Source: Robbsia sp. KACC 23696
GTDB lineage: Bacteria; Pseudomonadota; Gammaproteobacteria; Burkholderiales; Burkholderiaceae
Assembly (NCBI RefSeq): GCF_039852015.1
Contig: NZ_CP156626.1
Location: 868,001-932,000, forward strand
Reading direction: 5' to 3'
DNA length: 64,000 nt
Of the stretch, positions 36,086 through 45,647 are shown one piece after another; position 1 is the stretch's first letter; the number at the start of each line of letters is the position of its first letter. The notes below the pieces were generated by a model. That model had not been told where the DNA came from, ran no database searches, and worked only from the letters and a program-made list of their open reading frames with translations. Made by a program: the position numbers and the translations under genes.

Positions 36086-37303
36086 GTGGGTCCTGTGCTC
36101 CCTTTGATAGCGAAAGACAGTTTTGCGCCGCGCCTGATTGCGTGGCAACGCCGACATGGTCGCCACGACCTGCCGTGGCAGACCGACGATGCTTACCGTG
36201 TCTGGCTGTCCGAAATCATGTTGCAGCAGACGCAGGTGGCCACGGTGATCCCGTACTACGCGCGTTTCACCGAACGTTTTCCGGATGTTCGCGCACTTGC
36301 CGCCGCGCCCGAGGACGAGGTGATGGCGCTCTGGGCAGGGCTCGGTTATTACTCGCGTGCGCGAAACCTGCATCGCTGCGCGAAGGATGTGGTGGCGCGT
36401 TTCGACGGGCGTTTCCCGGACAATGTCGCCGAACTCGTCACGCTATCGGGAATCGGCCGATCGACGGCCGCGGCGATCGCCGCCTTTGCCTACGGGACGC
36501 ACGAGACGATTCTCGACGGCAATGTCAAACGTGTCCTGGCGCGGGTGTTCGGCATCGAAGGTTTCCCCGGTGAAAAACGCGTCGAGACGGCGATGTGGGC
36601 ACTCGCCGAGTCCTTGCTTCCGGCGCCGAGCGGATCGACGCGCTCCGAGAAATCGCGTGCGACGATGAAGGCCTATACGCAAGGTTTGATGGATCTGGGC
36701 GCGACCTTATGCGTCCGTGCGAACCCGTTGTGCGAGCGCTGCCCCTTCCACGACGATTGCGTCGCGCGTGTGGGCGGTCGCCAGAAGGATCTGCCGACGC
36801 GCAAGCCGGCGAAAGTCGTCCCGCAGCGGGAAACGACGATGCTGGTATTCGACACTGGCTCGCATCTCTTGCTATATCGACGTCCGCCGCATGGCATCTG
36901 GGGCGGGCTATGGAGTTTGCCGGAGGCTGCCGACCCGGCGCAGGCGCAATCGCTGGCGCGCGAATACGGGGCGGACTGGACGCAGGCATCGCAACTGACG
37001 CCGTTCGCGCATCAATTCACCCACTTCCGTCTGACGATCACGCCGCTGTTACTGCCTTGCACGGAGCCGCAAGGCGGTCCGCTGACGTTGTCACCCACCG
37101 CATCGAACGTGAAACCGCGCGGCGCGGCTAAGTCGGCATCGACGCGGCGCGTGCCGACCGCTGAGGGCATCGATTTCGGGATTGCCGACGATGACGCGGG
37201 CGTTGCGCCAGTCGAATGGGTCGCCTGGTCGTCGCTGCATCAATACGGTTTGCCGGCGCCGGTGCGCAAGCTGCTCGACAGCTTGCGCGGTGCCTTGTTG
37301 TAA
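36086..37303 (+). CDS. mutY: Adenine DNA glycosylase
   Basis: A 405-residue enzyme that excises adenine mispaired with 8-oxoguanine. The helix-hairpin-helix LVTLSGIGRSTAAAI, the catalytic Asp region TILDGNVKRVLARVFG, and the [4Fe-4S] ligands CVRANPLCERCPFHDDC (CX6CX2CX5C) are present. A C-terminal Nudix-like domain (LLLYRRPPHGIWGGLWSLPE) recognises 8-oxoG, with an Arg/Ser-rich insert near residues 335-360. The start is probably GTG 36086. It forms a pair with mutM upstream. Confidence 0.96.
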   Translation: MGPVLPLIAKDSFAPRLIAWQRRHGRHDLPWQTDDAYRVWLSEIMLQQTQVATVIPYYARFTERFPDVRALAAAPEDEVMALWAGLGYYSRARNLHRCAKDVVARFDGRFPDNVAELVTLSGIGRSTAAAIAAFAYGTHETILDGNVKRVLARVFGIEGFPGEKRVETAMWALAESLLPAPSGSTRSEKSRATMKAYTQGLMDLGATLCVRANPLCERCPFHDDCVARVGGRQKDLPTRKPAKVVPQRETTMLVFDTGSHLLLYRRPPHGIWGGLWSLPEAADPAQAQSLAREYGADWTQASQLTPFAHQFTHFRLTITPLLLPCTEPQGGPLTLSPTASNVKPRGAAKSASTRRVPTAEGIDFGIADDDAGVAPVEWVAWSSLHQYGLPAPVRKLLDSLRGALL

Positions 37304-37322
37304 AAGACGCTCGATCGGCGAT

Positions 37323-37964
37323 CTACAGCATCTGATGGCGCATCATGTATTGATGGACTAGTTCAAGCCGGGTGCCGGCGTCGTCAAGTTCCATCAATTG
37401 CTGACGCGCGCGAATCGAGATCGGCAAGACCTCGGATAAGCGGTTTCCGACCCAACTCGCGTCGTGGAGCTGGAAGGGCTCGAGAAACGGCATATGCGCG
37501 GGATCCCGTTCGCGGACATTGTCGATGATGCGACTCAGTGATTCGGAGCAGGACGCCAGGCGTATCCGGTGTTCGTCCGATTCGTCCTCGACCGTATCGT
37601 CGCCCATCGGCTCGGCGACGCCACGCAGCAGACCGTCTTTTTCGCGGTGCGTCGAGAGGAGACGGAAGCGATGCATTCCGCGGCAGCGCAATAGCAGCAC
37701 GCCCAATTGCTGGACGTCGCACCCGACGATCTGTGCCAGGCAACCGATTGTCTCCGGCTCCGCCTCGTCACTTCCGGGCAGCGATACTTCACTGCCGCTC
37801 TTCAACAGGCACACGCCAAACGGCACGTCCCGACGCAGGCAGTCCCGTGCCATGTCCAGATAGCGCGCTTCGAACGCCCGCAACGACAACAAGCCGTCCG
37901 GAAACAGCACGGCACCCAATGGGAAAAGCGGCAGGTCGGCCAGCAGCGTTGCCATGATGGTCAC
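37323..37964 (-). CDS. LON peptidase substrate-binding (N-terminal) domain protein
   Basis: A 213-residue protein consisting of the Lon N-domain only: LPLFPLGAVLFPDGLLSLRA, FEARYLDMARDCL, FGVCLLKSGSEV, then an all-helical C-terminal half. There is no AAA or protease domain. Stand-alone LON-domain proteins are of unknown function but may recognise degrons or unfolded protein. The GTG start overlaps the rapZ stop by GTGA (37961-37964); ATG 37955 is an alternative. Convergent with mutY. Confidence 0.88.
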   Translation of the reverse strand: MTIMATLLADLPLFPLGAVLFPDGLLSLRAFEARYLDMARDCLRRDVPFGVCLLKSGSEVSLPGSDEAEPETIGCLAQIVGCDVQQLGVLLLRCRGMHRFRLLSTHREKDGLLRGVAEPMGDDTVEDESDEHRIRLASCSESLSRIIDNVRERDPAHMPFLEPFQLHDASWVGNRLSEVLPISIRARQQLMELDDAGTRLELVHQYMMRHQML

Positions 37965-38935
37965 CGTCCTGTAGATACGCCCGGCACGACGGTCGGCGCG
38001 ATTTCACGATGCCGCAGGATGACGCGGTCGGCACCGCCGAAACGCTCGGCGAGCGTCTTCGAGATAAACACGGACCGATGTTGGCCGCCGGTGCAACCGA
38101 TCGCCACGGTCAGATAACTGCGATTGTCGTTGCGGATGGCGGGCAGCCAGGTTTCGATAAAGTGTGCGATATCGTCGATCATCCGATGTACTTCCGGAAT
38201 AGCACTTAAATAATCGATCACCGGCTGGTCGAGTCCGGTCAATGGTCGCAACGACAGATCGTAATAGGGGTTCGGCAGCATCCGCACGTCGAATACGTAG
38301 TCGGCATCGAGCGGCAGTCCTTTCTTGAAACCGAAGGACTGGAACATCACGGTCAGACCTTCGTTCTGATGTTCCGCAAACGTACGGACCCAGGCACGCA
38401 AGGTGTTGGCGCGCAGATTGCTCGTATCGATTTGATGACCGAGGCCGGCCAGCGGTGCGACCAGCATGCGTTCGCGTTCGATGGCGTCCGCCAACGACGT
38501 ATCGGCACCGGCCGACGAGCCATCGGCGGCGAGGGCGCTGCCGACGGCGGCAGACAGCGGATGTCGGCGCCGCGTTTCGGAGTACCGTGCAATCAGCGCT
38601 TGCGTACTGGCATTCAAAAACAGCACGCGCACCGTATGCCCATCGTCGCGCAAGCGAGTGATGATGGCATTGATATCGGAAACGGACGGTCCTCCAGCGT
38701 CGCGCGGCGTCACGCCTTCGATGCCCAGCGGTGCGTTTGCGAGGGCCGCGGCGCCCGGACGCGCGTCGATCGCGACGGCCAGTCGCGTACAACCGTCGCG
38801 GTCCAGTTCGCCGGCCAGTTCCTGCAGGAAGCGGGGTCGCAGATTCTCGACGCAGTAATAGCCCACGTCTTCGAGCGCGTTCAACGCGACCGATTTGCCT
38901 GACCCCGAAATACCGGTGATAAGAATGATCCGCAT
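37961..38935 (-). CDS. rapZ: RNase adapter/nucleotide-binding protein RapZ (YvcJ family)
   Basis: A 324-residue protein with a P-loop (LITGISGSGKSVALNALED, residues 4-22 region) and a C-terminal domain containing YYDLSLRPLTGLDQPV and VAIGCTGGQHRSVFI. In E. coli RapZ binds GlmZ/GlmY RNA and guides RNase E to control glmS, sensing glucosamine-6-phosphate. Residues 78-160 contain extra variable loops, making it longer than E. coli (284). ATG 38935 gives the standard MRIILITG start; the upstream ATG at 38983 is ignored. It forms a run with hprK and ptsN on the same strand. Confidence 0.93.
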   Translation of the reverse strand: MRIILITGISGSGKSVALNALEDVGYYCVENLRPRFLQELAGELDRDGCTRLAVAIDARPGAAALANAPLGIEGVTPRDAGGPSVSDINAIITRLRDDGHTVRVLFLNASTQALIARYSETRRRHPLSAAVGSALAADGSSAGADTSLADAIERERMLVAPLAGLGHQIDTSNLRANTLRAWVRTFAEHQNEGLTVMFQSFGFKKGLPLDADYVFDVRMLPNPYYDLSLRPLTGLDQPVIDYLSAIPEVHRMIDDIAHFIETWLPAIRNDNRSYLTVAIGCTGGQHRSVFISKTLAERFGGADRVILRHREIAPTVVPGVSTGR

Positions 38936-39141
38936 GGCGGCAGCTTTACGAAGCAAAGTCGCCCAGTCGTCGCCGAATACCACATCGGCGCGCGCCGGTG
39001 GCGCTGCTCGCGTCGGGGACGCCGGCCTGTCACGAGACAGGGCGAGCTACCGCGCGCCGCGCCACCCTCTGGGTAAGCAGACGGTGAACCGGTTTACACC
39101 GGAGTTGCAGCCATCATAGCACTGTCGACCTGGCCTGCGCG

Positions 39142-40110
39142 TCAGATCATTTTTCCAGGAAATTGGCTGTCTGGCTCTTGCATTGCCAGACGTTGTCGGT
39201 CCATGAAGTCGTGCAGCGTGTCGATACCGCGCAGCTTCAGAATCGTATTGCGAACGGCGGCTTCGACCAGCACCGCGAGGTTGCGGCCGGCGGCCACTTG
39301 CAGATTCACTTTCGGAATCGGCAGGCCTAGCACGTCGATCGTTTGCGCATCGATCGGCAATCGATGGAATTCACCGTCCGGACGGCGCACCAGATTGACG
39401 ATCAATTTCAGCTTCATCTTCCGCCGGACGGCTGTTTCACCAAAGATCGTCTTGATGTCGAGCAGACCCAGCCCGCGTACTTCCAGCAGATTCTGCAGCA
39501 GCGGCGGGCAGCGGCCTTCGATATAGTCGGGGCCGAGCCGAACGAAATCGACCGCGTCGTCGGCGACCAGACCATTGCCGCGGCTGATCAGTTCGAGTCC
39601 CAACTCGCTCTTGCCCAATCCCGAGTCGCCGGTCAGCAAGACGCCGAGGCCGAGGATGTCGAGGAAGACGCCGTGCATCGTCGCGCGCGGGGCGAGGATG
39701 CGCGACATATAGAGCCGCAGGCTATCGATGACCGCCGCGGACGACAGCGGGGTGGTGAACACCGGCGTCGATGAGCGAGTGCAGCGCAGAATCAATTCGT
39801 CGGGCACTTCGCCGGTACCGGCGATGACGAGAAACGGGGGTTCCAGCGCGATCAGTTTGGCGATATCGTGCGATCGATCCTCGTCGGACTGGCGCTGATA
39901 ATAGGCCAGTTCGGCATCGCCCAGGACTTGAATCCGGTTGGGGTGGATCACATTCAAGTGTCCTACCAGATCCGCGCTGGACGTGGCGTTTTCGACCGTC
40001 TCCGGAGAGAAGCCGCGCTCCCAGCCCTCATGGCCGGTGAGCCAACTCAGTTTCAATTCGGCGGCGTTATCGTCGAAGATGCTTTGCGCATTGATGCTCG
40101 ACGTATCCAT
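39142..40110 (-). CDS. hprK: HPr kinase/phosphorylase
   Basis: A 322-residue bifunctional enzyme that phosphorylates and dephosphorylates a Ser of HPr/NPr, tuning PTS signalling. The catalytic domain has [20 protein letters not shown] (His146 region) with Walker A GDSGLGKS at 161-168, and the signature [16 protein letters not shown] followed by LIVNLVRRP. It begins [15 protein letters not shown]. It lies 33 bases after ptsN on the same strand; the rapZ gene follows. In betaproteobacteria this enzyme links nitrogen PTS and carbon status. Confidence 0.95.
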   Translation of the reverse strand: MDTSSINAQSIFDDNAAELKLSWLTGHEGWERGFSPETVENATSSADLVGHLNVIHPNRIQVLGDAELAYYQRQSDEDRSHDIAKLIALEPPFLVIAGTGEVPDELILRCTRSSTPVFTTPLSSAAVIDSLRLYMSRILAPRATMHGVFLDILGLGVLLTGDSGLGKSELGLELISRGNGLVADDAVDFVRLGPDYIEGRCPPLLQNLLEVRGLGLLDIKTIFGETAVRRKMKLKLIVNLVRRPDGEFHRLPIDAQTIDVLGLPIPKVNLQVAAGRNLAVLVEAAVRNTILKLRGIDTLHDFMDRQRLAMQEPDSQFPGKMI

Positions 40111-40143
40111 CAGGCGGAAGACTCCACGCGAAGAAAGGGGCGG

Positions 40144-40599
40144 TCAGTTATGCCACTGCGTCAGGACACGATGCACCTGCAGCGGATCACGCTCCGCCGC
40201 CAGCATCTCGCGTGTGTCGCGGTCCGACAGCAACTGGGCGATTTCCGACAGGATTTCCAGATGTTGCTGGGTTGCCTGCTCCGGCACCAGCAGGAAGATC
40301 AGCAGGTTAACCGGCTGGCCGTCCGGCGAGTCGAACGGCACGGGCGTGTCCAGCCGCATGAAAGCGGCCAGCGGCTGCTTGAGACCCTTGATGCGACCAT
40401 GCGGGATGGCGACGCCTTCCCCCAAGCCGGTGGACCCAAGCCGCTCACGTGCGAAAAGGTTGTCGGTGACGATGCTGCGCGCGATCCCGTGCTGATTCTC
40501 GAAGATCAGACCCGCCTGCTCGAACACACGTTTCTTGCTCGTGACGCTGACGCCGAGTTGTACGTTTTCCGGCGCTAACAGTTTGGCTAAACGATTCAT
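40144..40599 (-). CDS. ptsN: Nitrogen PTS IIA component (EIIA-Ntr)
   Basis: A 151-residue mannitol/fructose-type EIIA domain. The phosphorylated residue is His67 in EGVAIPHGRIKGLK. FDSPDGQPVNLLIFLLVPEQ and LEILSEIAQLLSDRD fit PtsN. It regulates potassium transport, RpoN-linked functions and stress rather than sugar uptake. A perfect TATAAT (minus strand, 40683-40688) lies about 85 bases upstream, and a terminator for hpf lies further up, so ptsN, hprK and rapZ likely form a unit. Confidence 0.95.
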   Translation of the reverse strand: MNRLAKLLAPENVQLGVSVTSKKRVFEQAGLIFENQHGIARSIVTDNLFARERLGSTGLGEGVAIPHGRIKGLKQPLAAFMRLDTPVPFDSPDGQPVNLLIFLLVPEQATQQHLEILSEIAQLLSDRDTREMLAAERDPLQVHRVLTQWHN

Positions 40600-40682
40600 G
40601 TTGAAAAGCAGGCATCAACCGCCGGCGTCTATTTAGCACACCGACGCCATGCCGAGCCGAATTTCCCCGTGACGAATTTCCT

Positions 40683-40688
40683 ATTATA
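40683..40688 (-). promoter_or_regulatory. -10 box of the probable ptsN-hprK-rapZ promoter
   Basis: TATAAT on the minus strand, 84 bases before the ptsN ATG and downstream of the hpf terminator. No good -35 was found at 16-18 bases. Confidence 0.45.
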
Positions 40689-40774
40689 GAGCACGTGCTT
40701 TCGTTATTGCGCCATTGTTGCGCGCTGCAAAATAAACCACACAATGACGTGGACAACACGAGAAACGTCTTGCA

Positions 40775-40812
40775 AAGAACAAAGCCGGTGGCAACGCCAC
40801 CGGCTTCTTTGT
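40775..40812 (-). terminator. Terminator downstream of hpf
   Basis: AAGCCGGTGGC (40782-40792), a 3-base loop and GCCACCGGCTT (40796-40806): a perfect 11-bp stem. On the minus strand it is followed by TGTTCTTTG, on the plus strand by CTTTGTCC; the gene it serves is hpf on the minus strand. Confidence 0.75.
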
Positions 40813-41030
40813 CCTAACGCGCGTCGAACTGTATTCCAGCACAGTGCGGCAATAACGCTAAACCGGTTTAGGGCCGGGCCAATCCTGTTGGCCGCGCGGC
40901 CGCATGGAGGCGTGTATGCCAATGCTGCCATCCTGCCGTTCGTGCGCATTTCCCGCCGCTTTTCCAGAATCCGGACACATGTGTCACGATCGGGAACTGC
41001 CAAAGCGATGGGTCGGAATGCGGATGTCGC

Positions 41031-41399
41031 TTATTGCGAGGACTCCAGCAGTTCCGCCTGCGCCGCATTCACGGCAACGTGCTTCAATGCCTCGCGTTCA
41101 TGGCCCTGCAGCCGATCCTTGTGACGCAATACTTGTCGGTCGAGCTTATCCACGAGGAGATCGATGGCGGCATACAAATCGCCATCGGCGCTCTCGACAT
41201 AGATATCGCGTTTCTTGACCGTCAGCGTGATTTCGGCGCGTTGCCGTTTTTCCTTCTCCCGATGGTTATCCACTGTCAGCAGCACATTGACGGCGATCAC
41301 CTGATCATAGTGCCGGAGCACCTTGTCGAGTTTGTTCATCACATACTCGCGCAAGGAGGGTGTGACATCGAGATGGTGTCCACTGATGGTCAGATTCAT
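41031..41399 (-). CDS. hpf: Ribosome hibernation promoting factor (short HPF)
   Basis: A 122-residue protein that binds the 30S decoding site and promotes inactive ribosome dimers in stationary phase. It begins [20 protein letters not shown], followed by [19 protein letters not shown] and [24 protein letters not shown], the standard S30EA fold. It lacks the C-terminal domain of long HPF. It stands between ptsN and rpoN, the usual place in proteobacteria. ATG 41399 is chosen by homology; a longer in-frame start at 41414 adds five residues. Confidence 0.94.
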   Translation of the reverse strand: MNLTISGHHLDVTPSLREYVMNKLDKVLRHYDQVIAVNVLLTVDNHREKEKRQRAEITLTVKKRDIYVESADGDLYAAIDLLVDKLDRQVLRHKDRLQGHEREALKHVAVNAAQAELLESSQ

Positions 41400-41555
41400 T
41401 GCTGCTTCTCCCATGCTGGGGCCGGAGGATCGCTGCGCGGCGGAAGCTTCGCAGTCGTTCGCGGCCGGTACAAACCCGCCGCAACATGCGACGAGCCAAT
41501 GCCCTGTGAGCTGCCGACGCAGCCTCGCGGAACAACGGCGGGAAACTGCGGCGGA

Positions 41556-43106
41556 CTAGAGCGACTTACGGAGATTGACGGCTGGAATGCGGAGCGCTTC
41601 GCGGTACTTTGCAACGGTCCGTCGTGCGACGACGAAGCCTTGTTCAGCGAGCAGCTCGGCAATCCGGCTATCGGAAAGCGGCGTTTTCGGGTCTTCTGCT
41701 CCTATCAATTGCTTGATCAGTGCACGTATCGCCGTGGACGAGGCCGAGCCACCCGTATCGGTAGAGATATGGGAGCCAAAGAAAAACTTGAACTCGAGGG
41801 TCCCCGACGGCGTCAGCATGTACTTGCCTGTTGTGACGCGCGACACAGTCGACTCGTGTAAACCTAGCGTATCAGCAATTTCTCGCAAAACCAAGGGACG
41901 CATGGCAATTTCGCCATGGGCAAAAAAATTCTTCTGCCGTTCCACAATAGCCTGCGCCACACGCAAAATCGTGTCAAATCGTTGCTGAATATTTTTGATC
42001 AGCCAGCGTGCTTCCTGCAGCTGCTGACGCAGCGATCCGCTGCCGGGATCGCCGCGGTTGTTGCGCAGGATATTGGCGTACAGATTATTGATGCGAAGCT
42101 TCGGCATCACCTCGGGATTCAACTCGGCGATCCAGCCCTGACTGGTCTTCCGCACGAGGACGTCCGGAATCACATAGTCCGCTTCAGCGCTGCTGTAGGC
42201 GGCGCCGGGGAAGGGCTCCAGGGAACGGATCAGTTGATGCGCTTCTCGCAGTGCATCATCATCAACCTTCAACTGCCGACGCAAGCGGGCGAAATCACGC
42301 GCCGCGAGCAATTCGAGATGATGGTTGACGATATCGAGCGCCAGCGTTCGGGTGGCGCCCGGCGTGAGGCGGCGCAATTGCAGTGCCAGACATTCCGACG
42401 GCGAGCGCGCACCGACACCCGCGGGATCGAAGCTTTGCAGCAGTGTCAGCGCATTGTTCAGGTCGTCGATGTCGATGCCGCTGTCTTCCGGCAATTCGCT
42501 GACGATCTCGTCGAGCGACGTGGTCAGATAGCCGGCGTCGTCGATCGATTCGATCAAGAAGGTAACCAGCGCGCGATCACGGGCATCGGTGCGCGTCAGG
42601 GCCAGCTGATCGTTCAAGTGATCGCGCAGATTCGTGCGCACTTCCTCGAGCTGCATCGGCGGCAGATCATCGTCGTCACTGCCAGCGCCGCTGCCGCCGG
42701 AGCCGCTACGGGCATAGTCGTCCAGGCTCCAGGACGGACCATCGTCGCTGCTGTCGCGCGGGGCATCGGCATTGCCGCGGTCACCGTCACCGCTGTCACT
42801 GCCGTTGCCGCCGTGCGCCTCGCCCTCGGCGCCATCCCGCCGATTCTCGCCGTTCTGGCCGCCTTCCGATACGCCACTCGTCCCAGCGGTCGACGGGCCG
42901 TGCCCGGCGATCGAACCATCACTCGCCACGCGCAACGACTTGCCGCCCCAATCGTCATCGCTTTCTAGCAATGGATTCTGGGCGACGGCGGTGGCAACTT
43001 CCTGTTGCAATTCCAGCGTCGACAGTTGCAACAATCGAATGGATTGTTGCAACTGCGGCGTGAGCGCGAGGTGTTGAGATAGGCGTAACTGGAGGCTGGC
43101 TTTCAT
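41556..43106 (-). CDS. rpoN: RNA polymerase sigma-54 factor
   Basis: A 516-residue sigma factor for enhancer-dependent promoters. The N-terminal region I is Gln/Leu-rich ([20 protein letters not shown]). Region II (about residues 50-145) is long, Asp/Gly/Ser-rich and disordered. Region III contains the core-binding and DNA-binding blocks: [20 protein letters not shown] is the helix-turn-helix and [16 protein letters not shown] the RpoN box. ATG 43106 ([11 protein letters not shown]) is preferred over the start at 43121. It lies between lptB and hpf, a conserved arrangement. Confidence 0.97.
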   Translation of the reverse strand: MKASLQLRLSQHLALTPQLQQSIRLLQLSTLELQQEVATAVAQNPLLESDDDWGGKSLRVASDGSIAGHGPSTAGTSGVSEGGQNGENRRDGAEGEAHGGNGSDSGDGDRGNADAPRDSSDDGPSWSLDDYARSGSGGSGAGSDDDDLPPMQLEEVRTNLRDHLNDQLALTRTDARDRALVTFLIESIDDAGYLTTSLDEIVSELPEDSGIDIDDLNNALTLLQSFDPAGVGARSPSECLALQLRRLTPGATRTLALDIVNHHLELLAARDFARLRRQLKVDDDALREAHQLIRSLEPFPGAAYSSAEADYVIPDVLVRKTSQGWIAELNPEVMPKLRINNLYANILRNNRGDPGSGSLRQQLQEARWLIKNIQQRFDTILRVAQAIVERQKNFFAHGEIAMRPLVLREIADTLGLHESTVSRVTTGKYMLTPSGTLEFKFFFGSHISTDTGGSASSTAIRALIKQLIGAEDPKTPLSDSRIAELLAEQGFVVARRTVAKYREALRIPAVNLRKSL

Positions 43107-43308
43107 AATGTCGCCAACCATTGTAGTGGCTTTGAGGATGCGGCGAAACCACTAGATTGCCGTTTGATGCCAACTTGGCCCGGTAATTGCAGCGCGCCCC
43201 CGCAGGCAAGGGCCGGCAGGGGCGCATGGGGGCATCAATCATCGATGTGCAGACGTACCGGAGGGCGTCGTGCAAGGGCGGGGCGGCTGCTGAAGAAACA
43301 AAAAATCG

Positions 43309-43329
43309 GAAAAAAAGTCGCCGATCGAC
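43309..43329 (-). terminator. Weak terminator between lptB and rpoN
   Basis: On the minus strand GTCG and CGAC (43329-43317) flank a 5-base loop and are followed by TTTTTTTCC. The stem is short, so many lptB transcripts may continue into rpoN. Confidence 0.3.
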
Positions 43330-43347
43330 ACGCGCCGTCGCGGCGTG

Positions 43348-44169
43348 TTACATCCTGAAATGTTCGCCCAGATAGACGCGGCGCACGTTTTCGTTGGCGA
43401 TGATGTCGGCCGGCGCGCCCGAGGCAAGGACGTGGCCGTCGCTGATGATGTAGGCGTGGTCGCAGATCCCGAGGGTTTCGCGCACGTTGTGGTCGGTGAT
43501 CAATACGCCGATATTGCGGCTTTTCAGAAAGCGGACGATCTTCTGAATCTCGATCACGGCGATCGGGTCGACGCCCGCGAACGGTTCGTCGAGCAGGATG
43601 AAGCCGGGATCGGTCGCCAGCGCACGCGCGATCTCGACCCGTCGACGCTCGCCGCCCGATAGCGACATGGCCGGGTTTTGCCGCAGATGTGCAATCTGCA
43701 ATTCTTCCAGCAAGGCCGTGGTGCGATCGGCGATTTCCTGTCGAGACAGCTTGCGGCCATTCGGATGGCGTTGCAGCTCCAGAACGGCACGAATATTCTG
43801 CTCGACGCTCAACTTACGGAAAACCGAGGCCTCCTGAGGCAGATACGACAGCCCCAGTTTCGCGCGCAGGTGAATCGGCAGCTTCGAGATCACTTTGTCG
43901 TTCAACTGGATCTCGCCAGCGTCCAGCGGGACCAGACCGACGATCATATAAAACGACGTGGTCTTGCCCGCGCCGTTCGGCCCGAGCAGTCCCACCACCT
44001 CGCCGCTGGAGACGTCAAGCGAGACGTCCTTGACGACAGTGCGCGCGCCGTAGCGCTTTTCCAGATTTCTGACCTTCAGCGTGCGGCGTTCGCCAGCATG
44101 CTGCAGCAGTCCGGCGGCCTCGTGCAGAGCCTCGGCGGCCGTTGCATTTGCCACGGCAACGTCCGTCAT
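43348..44169 (-). CDS. lptB: LPS export ABC transporter ATP-binding protein LptB
   Basis: A 273-residue ATPase that powers LPS extraction by LptFG at the inner membrane. Walker A is [10 protein letters not shown], the signature is [15 protein letters not shown], Walker B is [13 protein letters not shown] and the switch His lies in [11 protein letters not shown]. About 30 Ala-rich N-terminal residues precede the core ([11 protein letters not shown]). Its ATG overlaps the lptA stop by ATGA, so lptA and lptB are coupled. rpoN follows. Confidence 0.96.
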   Translation of the reverse strand: MTDVAVANATAAEALHEAAGLLQHAGERRTLKVRNLEKRYGARTVVKDVSLDVSSGEVVGLLGPNGAGKTTSFYMIVGLVPLDAGEIQLNDKVISKLPIHLRAKLGLSYLPQEASVFRKLSVEQNIRAVLELQRHPNGRKLSRQEIADRTTALLEELQIAHLRQNPAMSLSGGERRRVEIARALATDPGFILLDEPFAGVDPIAVIEIQKIVRFLKSRNIGVLITDHNVRETLGICDHAYIISDGHVLASGAPADIIANENVRRVYLGEHFRM

Positions 44170-44951
44170 GGGGTGGTCTCCAATTGATGTGCCGACTCGA
44201 GCGGCGAGGCGCCGGCGGTGCCGGATGCACCGCTCGTACCGTCCGTGACCGCCTGGGTTCGGGTGCTATGGGCGTTTGCAACACCGCCGCGGCTGCCATC
44301 CCCGGCGCCGTTACCGGTGGAGGCACTGCTATCGCCGTCGTCGGTTGAGGCGGGTGACGAGGGGGCTGCCGGCGTAGTCGTACTGGGCGCGATCATGCCG
44401 CGGACCCGACCACCTGGCGTGCCGGTCTTCGTCCCGCCATTCGATTGCGCCGTGTAATAGCCGGTCTGGCCGTCGTAGCGAATGACGCTACCGTGAACTT
44501 CGTCGATCGGGGTGGTCAGGCCCGACAGGCGCCTTGCCACGGCCGAGCCGGTCAGCGTCGACACGTCGGATTTGCCGTCGTAGTCGATGCGCTTGCCCTG
44601 ACCCTCGAAGTACTCGTTGACCCCATCGCGCTTTTGCCGGATGTAGGCGAGGCCTTTGTCGCTGGTGGCCGTTGCGTAGGAATAGCCTTCCGGATCCTGA
44701 TGGATCTCGGCGCGGTCTCCGCGGACGATGATCGTGCCCTTGGTCAGCTCGACATTGCCGGTCAGGATGGTCGTCTGTTTCAGATCGTCATACGACAGGT
44801 GGTCGGCCGAGTAGACCAGCGGCTTGTTCTTGTCTGCCTGTTCGGCATGGGCCGCCGACGTCGCCAGCCCGCCAAGCAGGGCTACCAGCGTGAGCCACGT
44901 GGCCGTGATGCGCCGCGCGACGCGGCGCGGCTCTTGATACGAAAATTTCAT
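44166..44951 (-). CDS. lptA: LPS transport periplasmic protein LptA
   Basis: A 261-residue protein with a cleavable signal ([20 protein letters not shown], cut after AHAEQ region) and an OstA/beta-jellyroll domain ([28 protein letters not shown]). LptA forms the bridge carrying LPS across the periplasm. After about residue 190 there is a 70-residue Ser/Thr/Gly/Asp-rich tail that is not part of the jellyroll. Followed by lptB with a 4-base overlap and preceded by lptC. Confidence 0.93.
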   Translation of the reverse strand: MKFSYQEPRRVARRITATWLTLVALLGGLATSAAHAEQADKNKPLVYSADHLSYDDLKQTTILTGNVELTKGTIIVRGDRAEIHQDPEGYSYATATSDKGLAYIRQKRDGVNEYFEGQGKRIDYDGKSDVSTLTGSAVARRLSGLTTPIDEVHGSVIRYDGQTGYYTAQSNGGTKTGTPGGRVRGMIAPSTTTPAAPSSPASTDDGDSSASTGNGAGDGSRGGVANAHSTRTQAVTDGTSGASGTAGASPLESAHQLETTP

Positions 44952-44965
44952 CTGGTCGTTCTGAT

Positions 44966-45643
44966 TCAGCGCGTCCCGCCGTTCAATTGCTGGGCCGCGA
45001 TCGAGCCGCGGACGTTACCGAACAATTGGGCCGAGCGGGTCGTGTTGATATAAGTCATGCCTTGCGTAGCCGTCGCAATCGACGGGCCACGGGTCAGCTT
45101 GACGGGCTTTTCCGTCCGGATCGTGTCATCGTTCACCAGCACCTCGAAGTGCGAGGAATCCGCTTCCATCGGGGGATCCGCGGGGCCCGGCGCACGGACC
45201 ACCTTCGCGTCATCGTACAGGTTCACGATCGAGGCGTCGCTATTGACCACACCGCGTTTCGAGGTAGCCGTGATGATGGGCGATCCGGGCTTGAAGGAAC
45301 GCAGCGCGGGATCGGTCAGTACGCTGTTTTGATCGTCTTCGTAATGCGTCAACGTTCGCGCATTGAGTCGGTATTGCACATTGCCGGTATCGTCGAGCAT
45401 CGTGACCGAAAGGTCGTTGCCGAAATAGTCGGCGGTATGCCCTACCTGCTTCGCCGCCGGCTGGGCGGCGGGCTTGAGCGATGACTGCAGTAGCCAGTAG
45501 GTCGCGCCGGCCAGGATCGCCATGACGACGATCGGCACGAACGGTGCAACGCGTTGCGTCCACTTTGCCTGGTGCGGCGGACGCTGCGAAGGGGGCGTGG
45601 GCTGCGCGGGCGGCGTACGAGCAGCGCCGGTACTGGACGTCAT
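44966..45643 (-). CDS. lptC: LPS export system protein LptC
   Basis: A 225-residue bitopic protein: Pro-rich cytosolic start, one membrane helix (about residues 33-52, APFVPIVVMAILAGATYWLL), then a periplasmic beta-jellyroll (DYFGNDLSVTMLDDTGNVQYRLNA) that accepts LPS from LptBFG and passes it to LptA. It starts five bases after the kdsC stop and ends 14 bases before lptA, forming a tight kdsC-lptC-lptA-lptB series. Confidence 0.9.
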   Translation of the reverse strand: MTSSTGAARTPPAQPTPPSQRPPHQAKWTQRVAPFVPIVVMAILAGATYWLLQSSLKPAAQPAAKQVGHTADYFGNDLSVTMLDDTGNVQYRLNARTLTHYEDDQNSVLTDPALRSFKPGSPIITATSKRGVVNSDASIVNLYDDAKVVRAPGPADPPMEADSSHFEVLVNDDTIRTEKPVKLTRGPSIATATQGMTYINTTRSAQLFGNVRGSIAAQQLNGGTR

Positions 45644-45647
45644 ACGC

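Larger units (their letters stand above)
40600..41030. other. Spacer between hpf and ptsN
   Basis: About 430 bases. It contains the hpf terminator (40775-40812), a GCACGTGC palindrome (40691-40698) and the ptsN promoter. I see no gene; short ORFs here are on the wrong strand and lack ribosome sites. Confidence 0.5.

Noticed and set aside
41916-42968. A 350-codon plus-strand ORF across rpoN
   Set aside because: Shadow of rpoN; no start site, no family similarity.
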